A program made the translations under genes and the position numbers. DNA of 64,000 bases from Prochlorococcus marinus str. MIT 9314 (GTDB lineage Bacteria > Cyanobacteriota > Cyanobacteriia > PCC-6307 > Cyanobiaceae): positions 1 to 64,000 of the forward strand of contig NZ_JNAO01000011.1 of assembly GCF_000760035.1 (NCBI RefSeq), given 5' to 3'. Positions 36,550 to 44,372 of the stretch are shown one piece after another. Numbering within the stretch: the first letter of the stretch is position 1; each line of letters starts with the position of its first letter. The notes beneath the pieces were generated by a model that saw nothing but the letters and a program-made list of their open reading frames with translations, ran no database searches and was not told where the DNA came from.

Positions 36550-36702
36550 ATGCATATTTTATTAATTCCTGTCGGATTTATTCTTTGGTATCTAGCTTAT
36601 GAAGCAAAACCTATCATTAATGAGGAAGTAACACTTAATTGGGAAGAAAAAAATACAATTAAAAGAAATAAACTTTTAAATATAATCAACGAAAGCTTTT
36701 AA
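36550..36702 (+). CDS. small membrane protein, 50 aa
   Basis: The product starts MHILLIPVGFILWYLAYEAK, a membrane helix or anchor, followed by a charged tail (NEEVTLNWEEKNTIKRNKLL). It is divergent from the RHH regulator and its upstream region holds operator-like site 3. It overlaps the next, convergent gene by the 4 bases TTAA. No family is recognised. Confidence 0.58.
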   Translation: MHILLIPVGFILWYLAYEAKPIINEEVTLNWEEKNTIKRNKLLNIINESF

Positions 36703-36878
36703 AATTTACTGTTAATCGATTTTGACCATTCCTTGTGCTTATTATCTAGATCTGAGATTAACTGTTTTTGATAAGTAAATTTGAGTTGATTTTCGTTAAG
36801 TGATTTTTTTGTGATAATCATCTCTTTAGAGAAAAAATAAGGAGTGTTAGAACTACTAATTTTTTTTTTGACTTCCAT
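36699..36878 (-). CDS. small hypothetical protein, 59 aa
   Basis: A lysine-rich soluble protein beginning MEVKKKISSSNTPYFFSKEM with a C-terminal part rich in charged residues (LISDLDNKHKEWSKSI). A run of ten A bases lies early in the gene, a possible slippage site. It shares TTAA with the convergent 50-aa gene. No family is recognised. Confidence 0.5.
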   Translation of the reverse strand: MEVKKKISSSNTPYFFSKEMIITKKSLNENQLKFTYQKQLISDLDNKHKEWSKSINSKF

Positions 36879-37040
36879 ATATTGAATCTATCTATTTTTT
36901 TTATATGACTTAAAAGGTTATAGTCTCAATATTTTTATATTCTTTTTATGTTTCCTTCATATCTGTTTTTAGCACGTTTGTAAAAAATATTAGTTTATTA
37001 AACAATAAAGGCTATATTTAAACAAAATATATGTTTTATC

Positions 37041-37214
37041 ATGAATCTAAAGGAGAGAGGGATTACTGTTGGAGATTTACTAATACTAATAATAATAATA
37101 ATCACTTCTACATTATTAATTAAATCATTTAGCAAGGATAAGAAAACAACTCTTAATTATAGTAATCAAGAGCAAGTTTCTTATAAGGAAAATTACTATC
37201 AAAAATTTATTTGA
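37041..37214 (+). CDS. small membrane protein, 57 aa
   Basis: It starts MNLKERGITVGDLLILIIII, then continues the membrane helix to about residue 28 (SFSKDKKTTLNYSNQ follows). GITVGDLL just before the helix and the KDKKTT after it resemble a widespread picocyanobacterial small-membrane-protein pattern that I cannot name. The tail carries several Tyr and Gln. Lysines on both sides leave the topology open. Confidence 0.65.
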   Translation: MNLKERGITVGDLLILIIIIITSTLLIKSFSKDKKTTLNYSNQEQVSYKENYYQKFI

Positions 37215-37322
37215 ATAGCTTATATAAATTATTTCTAAAACTCTTAACTAATTGAATTAACTATTAAGTATCTCTTATGTAAATTGCAAGAAAATAATTA
37301 TCAAACAATGAGTTTATGTATT

Positions 37323-37499
37323 TTAAATATTTTGATTAAATGATTTAGAACTTTCCCATTTCAAGTTATCCTTTAAATCATTGATATCATTTGATATTGA
37401 AACTAATTTAACCATTTGAAGAATTTGACTTTTATTTAGCCTATTAATTACGATTAGTTTATTAAGCATTTCTAAAACAGATTTATCTCTAATATTCAT
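37323..37499 (-). CDS. small hypothetical protein, 58 aa
   Basis: A soluble, probably helical protein beginning MNIRDKSVLEMLNKLIVINR with a further heptad-like stretch (LNKSQILQMVKLVSISNDIN). One tryptophan lies near the end. The frame lies alone between two plus-strand genes. No family is recognised. Confidence 0.5.
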   Translation of the reverse strand: MNIRDKSVLEMLNKLIVINRLNKSQILQMVKLVSISNDINDLKDNLKWESSKSFNQNI

Positions 37500-37695
37500 T
37501 ACTTGTATAAAAAGCTATGATCCTTTGATTCAAATACTTTATCTTATAATTTTAAAAATTTTTCATAAAATTTCATTATATATTTTATGATAAATATAAA
37601 AATATTTATAAAATCATCAAAAATAAACCTTTACTTACAAGAAAATATCGTAAGCTCAGTTTCTTATAAATTCGTTTATTGTAAAAAGAAAAACA

Positions 37696-37866
37696 ATGAA
37701 AAAAAACTCCAAGAAAGAATACCTTAATAAAGATGAAGTCAATGAAATGATTGAATCAGCTTTAAGGAGACATAATAGAAGATCTACAATAATATCAAGC
37801 GTACTTGGCTGGATTCTAATTGGAGGTTATTCATTTGGACTTTTTCAAGCAGTTCAAAATGTCTAA
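37696..37866 (+). CDS. small single-pass membrane protein, 56 aa
   Basis: A charged N-terminal half (KKEYLNKDEVNEMIESALRR) is followed by one membrane helix (ISSVLGWILIGGYSFGLF). The basic RRHNRR just before the helix predicts a cytoplasmic N-terminus. It lacks the ExxNxRxAMxG motif of high-light-inducible proteins. No family is recognised. Confidence 0.6.
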   Translation: MKKNSKKEYLNKDEVNEMIESALRRHNRRSTIISSVLGWILIGGYSFGLFQAVQNV

Positions 37867-37929
37867 TTAATCTTTTCTTTAAATAAGAACTTCCTTAATG
37901 ATAAATTAATATAAGACTCATTATTATTT

Positions 37930-38151
37930 ATGAGAGAATATATTAAGGCAAATCTTACAGTGATAAGAAAATATTTAAAAAAACGAAAAAAATATACATC
38001 AAAATTAAATAATGATTCGATAATGGAAGAATTCAAAGAATGGAGCAAAGATCCATTACCTGAAACAGAATCAATTTGGACTTTACCTGACTTAACTAGG
38101 AATGAAAGACTAAAAAATTTTTGTCGCTCAATTAAGAAGGAAATAAGATAA
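37930..38151 (+). CDS. small basic hypothetical protein, 73 aa
   Basis: A soluble, strongly basic protein (YLKKRKKYTSK near residue 15) with a central EEFKEWSKDPLPETESIWTL that is mixed in charge and contains two Trp. A minus-strand frame of 61 codons overlaps it but has a less plausible composition. No family is recognised. Confidence 0.6.
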   Translation: MREYIKANLTVIRKYLKKRKKYTSKLNNDSIMEEFKEWSKDPLPETESIWTLPDLTRNERLKNFCRSIKKEIR

Positions 38152-38160
38152 GATAATTTT

Positions 38161-38319
38161 TTAACTACCTAGTTGTATATGATTTACCTTTAAGTAAAAA
38201 TAACCCGCAAATCCAACTATATTCAAAATTACAACGAAGATCCAAGCTCCAATTGGCTGATTAGAATCAAATTTTTTTATTTTAACTTTTTCCTTTAGTC
38301 TTTCAATATATTTAGCCAT
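38161..38319 (-). CDS. small single-pass membrane protein, 52 aa
   Basis: A basic N-terminus (KYIERLKEKVKIKKF) is followed by one membrane helix (GAWIFVVILNIVGFAGYFY) and a short tail. The positive-inside rule puts the N-terminus in the cytoplasm. It is convergent with the preceding gene, 9 bases apart. No family is recognised. Confidence 0.58.
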   Translation of the reverse strand: MAKYIERLKEKVKIKKFDSNQPIGAWIFVVILNIVGFAGYFYLKVNHIQLGS

Positions 38320-38622
38320 AATTAAAAATATTAAAAAGAATATTTCTAATTATAGAGAGTTAAATTTTAAGGAATCTTAAATAAAATAAAATTTCTTTTA
38401 ATTCGAATTTTTATTGTCAAGCCTGTTAATGGGGTATTTAATTAACTCCTTTTTGAGATTTTTTAAAAGTTTATTGTGATTCAAAATTGTAAATTTCCTA
38501 GTAAAAGAATAGTGCCATTTCATTGAATTAAAAAAAAACTTGCTAATTCATTATTAATAAAATTATAATACTTATTACGGTCATTCAGACCATACATAAT
38601 TTAAATAAGGACAAATTTTTTC
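38320..38622. other. gene-free stretch upstream of the peroxiredoxin gene
   Basis: About 300 bases with no convincing gene. It holds the peroxiredoxin promoter and a GTTAAT/ATTAAC inverted repeat at 38425-38446 followed by TCCTTTTT, too weak to call a terminator. Confidence 0.6.
38540..38569 (+). promoter_or_regulatory. promoter of the peroxiredoxin gene
   Basis: TTGCTA at 38540-38545 and TATAAT at 38564-38569 are separated by 18 bases, a good sigma70-type match. Transcription would start near 38576, just before an inverted repeat GGTC-ATTCA-GACC at 38579-38591 that could fold at the 5' end of the mRNA. Confidence 0.6.
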
Positions 38623-39207
38623 ATGAGCTTAAGAGTTGGCCAAGAAGCACCAGACTTTAGTGCTACAGCAGTATATGATCAAGAGTTTAAGGAGATTACA
38701 CTTTCAGGTCTAAGAGGTAAATGGGTTGTTCTATTTTTTTACCCACTAGATTTTACATTCGTATGTCCAACTGAAATCACTGCATTTAGTGATAGATACC
38801 AGGATTTCTCGGCACTTAATACGGAAATTCTTGGGGTATCAGTTGATAGCAAACACTGTCATTTAGCTTGGATACAAACCCCAAGAAATGAAGGTGGTAT
38901 AGGTGATATTAACTATCCGTTAGTTTCTGACTTAAAAAGAGAAATTTGCCAGGCGTACAATGTTCTAAATGATGATGGGGAGGCTGATAGAGGTTTATTT
39001 CTTATCAATCCCGAAGGAGTAGTTATGCATACGACTGTTAACAAGGCTCCTGTAGGAAGAAATGTTGATGAAACACTAAGGATTCTTCAAGGTTATCAAT
39101 ACGTTGCGGCAAACCCCGATGAAGTATGTCCAGCAAACTGGACCCCAGGGGAGAAAACAATGTTAGAAGACCCCAAAGGTAGTAAGGAATATTTTTCTGC
39201 GCTATAG
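38623..39207 (+). CDS. 2-Cys peroxiredoxin
   Basis: A 194-residue thiol peroxidase of the typical 2-Cys (AhpC/Prx1) class that reduces hydrogen peroxide and organic peroxides with thioredoxin-type donors. The peroxidatic C48 is in [10 protein letters not shown] and the resolving C169 is in EVCPANW, with [13 protein letters not shown] between. It has its own promoter. Base composition is richer in G and C than the small genes before it, as expected of a highly expressed core gene. Confidence 0.96.
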   Translation: MSLRVGQEAPDFSATAVYDQEFKEITLSGLRGKWVVLFFYPLDFTFVCPTEITAFSDRYQDFSALNTEILGVSVDSKHCHLAWIQTPRNEGGIGDINYPLVSDLKREICQAYNVLNDDGEADRGLFLINPEGVVMHTTVNKAPVGRNVDETLRILQGYQYVAANPDEVCPANWTPGEKTMLEDPKGSKEYFSAL

Positions 39208-39222
39208 AAGAATTAGAAACAT

Positions 39223-39975
39223 TTAAGTAAGTATTGAGTAGTAAATAATTATAAAAAAATAAAAAATAAATATATTCAAAAAGTGGATTAAATCCCCTTT
39301 TTGAGGTTTTGGCACGATCCAATCGCTCAAATTAGTTTTATATGATAAGAAGGACCACGTATAAAAAGAAATTTCTATGAATATTAGGATAAAAAGATTA
39401 ATTAAATTTAAGTCATTTAAACCAAAATATCTATAAATATAAAACTGATCATAAACACTAATATTATTAATTTGAAGATGCCAAAGATAGAAAGAAATCA
39501 AAATAAAATTTACCAATATTATTTTTTTTAACAGAAACCTAGATTTCTTAAAAATTAATAGGATAGAAATTAAAAATATGAAAAAACTTAACTGGGGAAT
39601 ATCTGGTTTTGGTACATTAACTCCTTCAAGAAATAAATTAAATATAAGATCATAATTTATATATATATAATCAGCTATTAAGTAAGAGAGAAATATTAAA
39701 TTTATTGCTACTAAGAATAATAATCTTTTTCCTTTAATTATTTTTATATTATGGATTTTATCCCTTTTAAAATTATAGAATGTATAGTTTTTTAGAGAGT
39801 TTATATACACAATAGATGGACATATTGCACCGCTCAAATAGTAAAGAATTGAATAAAAGGAAATATTATTAATATCGAGTGAATTCAAATTTAACCATTG
39901 TTTTTGTACAAATGGAAGAATAAGTAAAAATGAAAGTGTAACTAATAACTTAGTTGTGTTGTTTTTAATTATCAA
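39223..39975 (-). CDS. multi-pass membrane protein of unknown function, 250 aa
   Basis: A very hydrophobic protein with about six or seven predicted membrane segments, extremely rich in Ile, Phe, Leu and Tyr. The loop LFLEGVNVPKPDIPQ and the SDWIVPKPQKGD near the C-terminus are the main polar marks. I do not recognise a transporter or enzyme signature. It lies directly downstream of the ftsH-like gene on the same strand (32 bases), so a shared transcript is likely. Confidence 0.7.
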   Translation of the reverse strand: MIIKNNTTKLLVTLSFLLILPFVQKQWLNLNSLDINNISFYSILYYLSGAICPSIVYINSLKNYTFYNFKRDKIHNIKIIKGKRLLFLVAINLIFLSYLIADYIYINYDLIFNLFLEGVNVPKPDIPQLSFFIFLISILLIFKKSRFLLKKIILVNFILISFYLWHLQINNISVYDQFYIYRYFGLNDLNLINLFILIFIEISFYTWSFLSYKTNLSDWIVPKPQKGDLIHFLNIFIFYFFIIIYYSILT

Positions 39976-40007
39976 GAAAATATTTTTTTTAATTTAAAGC
40001 AATTAAA

Positions 40008-41762
40008 TCAAACTTTCAACAATTTAGAAGTTGTTAATTTAAAAACTTCTTTATCTATAGTTTCTTGATTTAAAAGTATATCAACTAATTTATCTAGCAA
40101 TACTCTATTTTTTTTCAATATTTTTATTGAATTATTTAATGAAATTTTAGAAATATTTATGATTTCATTATCTATTCTAGAACTGGTATTTTCTGCTATA
40201 AGAGGCTTTCTTCTAAATAATCCATCTCCTAGATACATTTCATTATTATCAGAATCCATTGAAATTGGACCAATAATTGAAAATCCATATTTTGTAACCA
40301 TTTCCCTTACGATATTTGTCGCATAAGAGATATCATTTATAGAGCATTGTGTAATTTCACCTTCACCAAAAACTATCGTTTCTGCTGCTCTTCCAGCTAG
40401 AGCAATTTCAATTTTTGAAAATAATAATTTTTTTGAAATCAATCCACTAGAAATTACATCTTCGTCAGGGCATATTTTTGTATATCCTCCTATAGATCCA
40501 GATCTAGGTAAAATCGTGATTTTATCAACTGATTCAATACCATTTCTCACAGCAGATACAATTGCTCTACCTACTTCGTTATAAGCAATAATTTTTTTCA
40601 TATTAGGAGAAGTTATTAATGAGCTTCTCAAGCCAATGGTAATTTTATCAAGAGCATTCTCTATATGAAGATCACTGATTAATTTAGATTCGTCTCTTGC
40701 ACAGTGAATAGCACTCTCGTTCATCAAGTTTGCAAGATCTGCTCCCGAAAATCCAACTGTTCTAGAAGCCCAATATCCTAAGTCAACTTCGCTTGATAGT
40801 GGTTTGGAAAGTGAGTGAACTGAGAGAATTTTTTTTCTTCCATCTAAATCTGGAAGCATTACTTCAATTTTTCTATCAAATCTTCCTGGTCTTAATAATG
40901 CTGCATCCAAAATATCTGGTCTATTTGTTGCTGCTAAAACAATAATCCCAGAATTATCAGCAAAACCATCTAATTCAGTTAGAAGCTGATTAAGGGTTTG
41001 CTCTCTTTCATCATTGCCACCTCCGATCCCGGAACCTCTTTGCCTACCAATAGAATCAATTTCATCAATGAAAATTATACAAGGAGATTTTTCCTTAGCC
41101 TTAGAGAATAGATCACGAACTCGGCTTGCTCCAACACCAACAAAAAGTTCTACAAACTCTGATGCCGATATTGAGAGAAAAGGCACTCCTGATTCACCAG
41201 CAATTGCTTTAGCTAATAATGTTTTACCTGTTCCTGGTGGGCCTATTAGAAGAACTCCCTTAGGAACTTTTGCTCCAAGATTTTCAAATTTCTTAGGTTC
41301 TTTCAAAAATGTTATTACCTCTTTTAATTCCTCAGCGGCTTCAGGAACGCCAGCCACATCATCGAATCTCGTTTCTACATCATCAATAGTTACAAATTTA
41401 GCTTTATTTTTGGTAAAACCAAAAGCTCTGGAAGCCAATTTTGATGTACTCCTCAAGATTAAGACTACAGCTAATATGAAAATCAGGAAAAGACTTATTG
41501 AAGCAAATGTATTAGCAGCTGAGGCTTCTTTTCTACTATTGTTAATAGTTAGATCTACTTTATTTTCAGTAGCCTTTTCAAGGATTAATTGATCGTTGTA
41601 AAGGATAGGTATCTTAGATTTATCGCCATTTTTATACAAAACATCAATTTCTCTCTGCCTAGGATAGAAAAGAATTGATTCTATTTTCCCCGTCTCTATA
41701 TCTTCTAGAAGATCCGAATAACTTGATTTAGAATCTGAATATGAGAATTTTGATCTAAACAC
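40008..41762 (-). CDS. FtsH-family AAA protein with inactivated protease site
   Basis: A 584-residue FtsH homologue. The AAA module is intact: Walker A GPPGTGKT near residues 174-181, Walker [13 protein letters not shown], and [20 protein letters not shown]. The zinc motif HEAGH of the M41 peptidase is replaced by N395-E-V-G-R399 in [10 protein letters not shown], so both His ligands are gone, while the later Asp in SINDISYAT is kept. Only one membrane segment (about residues 87-105) is seen. The GTG start has an in-frame stop three codons upstream, so the usual first helix is missing. An unfoldase or regulatory role, like plant FtsHi proteins, is likely. Confidence 0.9.
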   Translation of the reverse strand: MFRSKFSYSDSKSSYSDLLEDIETGKIESILFYPRQREIDVLYKNGDKSKIPILYNDQLILEKATENKVDLTINNSRKEASAANTFASISLFLIFILAVVLILRSTSKLASRAFGFTKNKAKFVTIDDVETRFDDVAGVPEAAEELKEVITFLKEPKKFENLGAKVPKGVLLIGPPGTGKTLLAKAIAGESGVPFLSISASEFVELFVGVGASRVRDLFSKAKEKSPCIIFIDEIDSIGRQRGSGIGGGNDEREQTLNQLLTELDGFADNSGIIVLAATNRPDILDAALLRPGRFDRKIEVMLPDLDGRKKILSVHSLSKPLSSEVDLGYWASRTVGFSGADLANLMNESAIHCARDESKLISDLHIENALDKITIGLRSSLITSPNMKKIIAYNEVGRAIVSAVRNGIESVDKITILPRSGSIGGYTKICPDEDVISSGLISKKLLFSKIEIALAGRAAETIVFGEGEITQCSINDISYATNIVREMVTKYGFSIIGPISMDSDNNEMYLGDGLFRRKPLIAENTSSRIDNEIINISKISLNNSIKILKKNRVLLDKLVDILLNQETIDKEVFKLTTSKLLKV

Positions 41763-41893
41763 TAATCTTTATAAGTGATTAATAAAGCATATATGCTTAT
41801 TTAAAAAATTGACGTATATAAACAAAATATACTCAAAAGTTTTGGAGATAACCAGTTACAGGTTATATTATTATATGGAAATAAAGAAACAGA

Positions 41894-42064
41894 ATGGCTG
41901 TACCAAAGAAGAAAAAATCAAAGAGCAAAAGGAACCAAAGGCACGCTGTTTGGAAAGGGAAAGCAGCAATAGCAGCTCAAAAAGCTATATCTTTAGGTAA
42001 ATCAGTTTTAACTGGGAAAGCTCAAGGATTTGTTTATCCTATTGAAGAAGAAGAAGAAGAATAG
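41894..42064 (+). CDS. rpmF: 50S ribosomal protein L32
   Basis: A 56-residue basic protein beginning [20 protein letters not shown], the clear L32 signature, with a C-terminal run of six Glu encoded by a GAA/GAG repeat. It lacks the zinc-binding cysteines found in some L32 proteins, as is usual in cyanobacteria. It is short, and another frame of 63 codons covers its start; that one has no family match. Confidence 0.92.
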   Translation: MAVPKKKKSKSKRNQRHAVWKGKAAIAAQKAISLGKSVLTGKAQGFVYPIEEEEEE

Positions 42065-42067
42065 CTT

Positions 42068-42394
42068 TTAAGACCCTAGTTTAAATGCTTCAAGTATGAC
42101 AGCATAAATTGCACCAATTCTTAATTTATCAACTACTGACCATAGATAATAAAACTTCGAACTTGCGGCAGGTTTAATTCTAATAATAATTTCAATAAAA
42201 ACAATAATTATTGGGACCATTATCAACTCATTTTTACCTTCAGAAATAAATTTTGTAATAAAATTTGCAAACAAAAAATAACCTGTCAAAACAGAAATTA
42301 GACCAATAGATTTTGTTCTCCAAGTATCACTTAGAAAACCAAAAAATAAATTATTTAACTGGTAGGTAATTCTTGAAAAATTAGTTTTTTGCAT
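42068..42394 (-). CDS. ycf20: Ycf20-like (DUF565) membrane protein
   Basis: A 108-residue protein with two or three membrane helices (LISVLTGYFLFANFI, LIMVPIIIVFIEIII, and a C-terminal hydrophobic stretch). The IRIKPAASSKFYYLW loop and the ending LRIGAIYAVILEAFKLG are characteristic of the Ycf20/DUF565 family of cyanobacteria and plastids. In algae Ycf20 relatives are tied to non-photochemical quenching, but the molecular role is unclear. Its start lies 14 bases inside the HAD gene. Confidence 0.8.
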   Translation of the reverse strand: MQKTNFSRITYQLNNLFFGFLSDTWRTKSIGLISVLTGYFLFANFITKFISEGKNELIMVPIIIVFIEIIIRIKPAASSKFYYLWSVVDKLRIGAIYAVILEAFKLGS

Positions 42395-43145
42395 TATTAG
42401 AAGACACTAAATAATCACTTAGATAGTTATAGTCAACATATGATTTTTTTAGTTTAGGGCCTTTAATTGCATTTGCCATATTATTCTCATCACCAAGACT
42501 GTCTAAAATACAATCTAATTTAATATTTTCTTCAAGAACAATTGGGATATTTGAAGGAACAAAAATTGTCGGCAAGTTAGCTGCCAAAGAAGATTTCAAT
42601 CCTGGATTGGAGTCTTCAAAAACAATTGAGTTACTTTTGTTTATACCACTTAATTGGATTGCCTTTAAATATGGTAATGGATTAGGTTTTTTTAATTCAA
42701 CGTCTTCACTTGAAATAATGAACTCAAAAGGGTTAAAGCCATTAAAAAGATATTCAACAAGTAGATTGACTTGAATTCTTGAACTTGAAGTAACAATAAA
42801 TTGTCTTACTTTTTTTTTATGTAATTCATTTACTAATCTAAAAACACCAGTTTTTAAACTGACACAATTTTTTTTTATAATTTCTAAATAATGAAACTGC
42901 TTTGTTTCATGAATTTTGAGAATTAAATCTTTTGAGAAATCATCATTATTAGATTTAGCGTAATAAGCAATCCTATTTTTGCCTCCATTTATCTTCAGAA
43001 GTTTTATATATGTATTAGTGTCCCAATTCCAATCAATACAAAGTTCAGTGAAAGCATTATTAAAAGCAGGTAAATGGGCTTCTAATTCAGTATTTGCGAT
43101 GGTACCATCTAAATCCCAATAAACACCCTCAAGATACGTCACCAA
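42381..43145 (-). CDS. HAD-superfamily hydrolase, CbbY/phosphoglycolate phosphatase-like
   Basis: A 254-residue HAD phosphatase. Motif I is YWDLDGTIANTE with nucleophile D11 and acid D13, motif II is in FIVTSSSR, motif III includes the lysine in ELKKPNPLPYLKA, and motif IV is IVFEDSNPGLKSS. A helical cap between motifs I and II places it in subfamily IA with CbbY and beta-phosphoglucomutase. The likely substrate is a sugar phosphate, not defined here. It overlaps ycf20 by 14 bases. Confidence 0.87.
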   Translation of the reverse strand: MVTYLEGVYWDLDGTIANTELEAHLPAFNNAFTELCIDWNWDTNTYIKLLKINGGKNRIAYYAKSNNDDFSKDLILKIHETKQFHYLEIIKKNCVSLKTGVFRLVNELHKKKVRQFIVTSSSRIQVNLLVEYLFNGFNPFEFIISSEDVELKKPNPLPYLKAIQLSGINKSNSIVFEDSNPGLKSSLAANLPTIFVPSNIPIVLEENIKLDCILDSLGDENNMANAIKGPKLKKSYVDYNYLSDYLVSSNNAKN

Positions 43146-43157
43146 AAAGAATTTATT

Positions 43158-43235
43158 TTATTTACGGTAAAATACAAGAGCAATTATTGCTGGTCCTGCT
43201 AACGCAACTACAGCCAAAGGAATAAGTGTTGCCAT
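43158..43235 (-). CDS. psb30: photosystem II Psb30 (Ycf12)-like peptide
   Basis: A 25-residue single-helix peptide beginning MATLIPLAVVALAGPAIIAL and ending in VFYRK. The AGP-x-I-I core followed by a short basic end matches Psb30/Ycf12, a small subunit at the edge of photosystem II. It is shorter than most homologues because the N-terminal extension is missing. It lies just upstream of the HAD gene on the same strand. Confidence 0.7.
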   Translation of the reverse strand: MATLIPLAVVALAGPAIIALVFYRK

Positions 43236-43317
43236 GATTAATGAATATGTTTTGTGATACTATTTTTACAAATAAATGAAGAAACTGTACTGATACGTTA
43301 CAAGATTGAATTAAATC

Positions 43318-43665
43318 ATGAAATCATGGACATGTATAGAAAATTGTGGAGCTTGTTGTAAATTCAACTTGAACGAAAGAAGCGATTTGTCTGACAAACT
43401 TAACAAAGAAGATATAGCTTTGATAAATTCGATGACTGCAAGAGACGGTTGGTGTAAAAACCTAGACAGAGAAAATAAAAAATGCTTAATTTATGAAACC
43501 AGACCACATTTTTGCCGTGTAAATGAATTTTCAACTACATTTAAGGGATATTTGAAATCTGGTGACAAATTTTTAATAGATTGCTGCAAACAACATATTT
43601 CATCAAACTATGGATCCCAAAGTAAAGAGATGAAGACTTTTAAAATAGCTGTTTTAGGAAAATGA
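43318..43665 (+). CDS. YkgJ-like cysteine-cluster protein
   Basis: A 115-residue soluble protein with a CxxxCxxCC start (C6, C10, C13, C14) and further cysteines in GWCKNLDRENKKCLIYETRP, HFCRVNEF and DCCKQH. This matches the YkgJ/UPF0153 family of putative zinc or iron-sulfur chelators. The function is unknown. It overlaps the next gene, which encodes half of a Gdt1-type transporter, by 4 bases, suggesting a metal-related unit. Confidence 0.84.
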   Translation: MKSWTCIENCGACCKFNLNERSDLSDKLNKEDIALINSMTARDGWCKNLDRENKKCLIYETRPHFCRVNEFSTTFKGYLKSGDKFLIDCCKQHISSNYGSQSKEMKTFKIAVLGK

Positions 43666-43988
43666 ATAGTAAATTAGAAAAAAATGAAAACAATTTAGAA
43701 AAAAGTTTTTTTTCTATATTTATAACGACTTTTACAACAATCTTTATTGCTGAACTTGGCGATAAAACTCAGATAGCCACATTGATGCTTTCTGCGGAAT
43801 CAGGCAGACCAATAATTGTTTTTCTTGGAAGTTCTCTAGCATTAATAAGCTCTAGCATAGTAGGAGTTCTTATTGGTAAATGGGTATCAAAAAAAATATC
43901 TCCTAGCAAATTTGCTTTATCAACTGGTGCTTTAATGATACTGATAAGTATTTTTTTAGCTTATGAAACATTCAAAAATTATTTATAA
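43662..43988 (+). CDS. GDT1/TMEM165 (UPF0016) half-transporter, first gene
   Basis: A 108-residue protein with one signature motif (AELGDKTQIATLML) and three predicted membrane helices, i.e. half of the usual six-helix GDT1 protein. The family exports Mn or Ca; cyanobacterial members (Mnx/Hmx) move manganese out of the cytoplasm. It is followed immediately by its partner. The pair probably assembles as a heterodimer. Confidence 0.85.
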   Translation: MNSKLEKNENNLEKSFFSIFITTFTTIFIAELGDKTQIATLMLSAESGRPIIVFLGSSLALISSSIVGVLIGKWVSKKISPSKFALSTGALMILISIFLAYETFKNYL

Positions 43989-44300
43989 ATGGTTTTAAGT
44001 TTATTACTATCAACTTTTCTAACCGTTTTCGTAGCTGAATTAGGTGACAAAACTCAACTGGCTACTTTAACTATAAGCGGAACTTCAAATAAACCACTAG
44101 CAGTTTTTCTCGGGTCTTCTTCAGCACTTGTTATTGCGAGTTTATTGGGAGCTTTAACAGGCGGTTCTATTTCAAGTTTTTTACCCGAAGTTGTTCTTAA
44201 ATCAATAGCCTCAATTACATTTTTTATCATAGGTATAAGGCTTTTTATCAATTCTTTCACTATCGAAAAAGATGAAAAAGAAGAGAAAGAAAATAATTAG
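43989..44300 (+). CDS. GDT1/TMEM165 (UPF0016) half-transporter, second gene
   Basis: A 103-residue companion to the preceding gene, with AELGDKTQLATLTISG near the start and three membrane helices. The start follows the previous stop with no gap. The short lysine/glutamate-rich tail (EKDEKEEKE) is cytoplasmic. As a split two-gene system it should act only together with its neighbour in Mn or Ca export, which in a phototroph would bear on photosystem II manganese supply. Confidence 0.85.
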   Translation: MVLSLLLSTFLTVFVAELGDKTQLATLTISGTSNKPLAVFLGSSSALVIASLLGALTGGSISSFLPEVVLKSIASITFFIIGIRLFINSFTIEKDEKEEKENN

Positions 44301-44372
44301 TTTTAAGCTTGGATAATAAGGTGTAATAATGAAGTGTATACCCCTAAATTAATTTATAATTTCATCTAGATC

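Noticed and set aside
37587-37727. 46-codon plus-strand frame
   Set aside because: It overlaps the start of the better-supported 56-aa membrane protein gene in another frame and has a random-looking product.
39278-39302. AAAAAG-T-GG / CC-C-CTTTTT hairpin as a terminator of the peroxiredoxin gene
   Set aside because: It lies inside the coding end of the convergent membrane protein gene and contains a mismatch. It could still act weakly, but I cannot support it.
41809-42000. 63-codon plus-strand frame over the start of rpmF
   Set aside because: It is an out-of-frame reading of the L32 gene, which has an unambiguous protein match.
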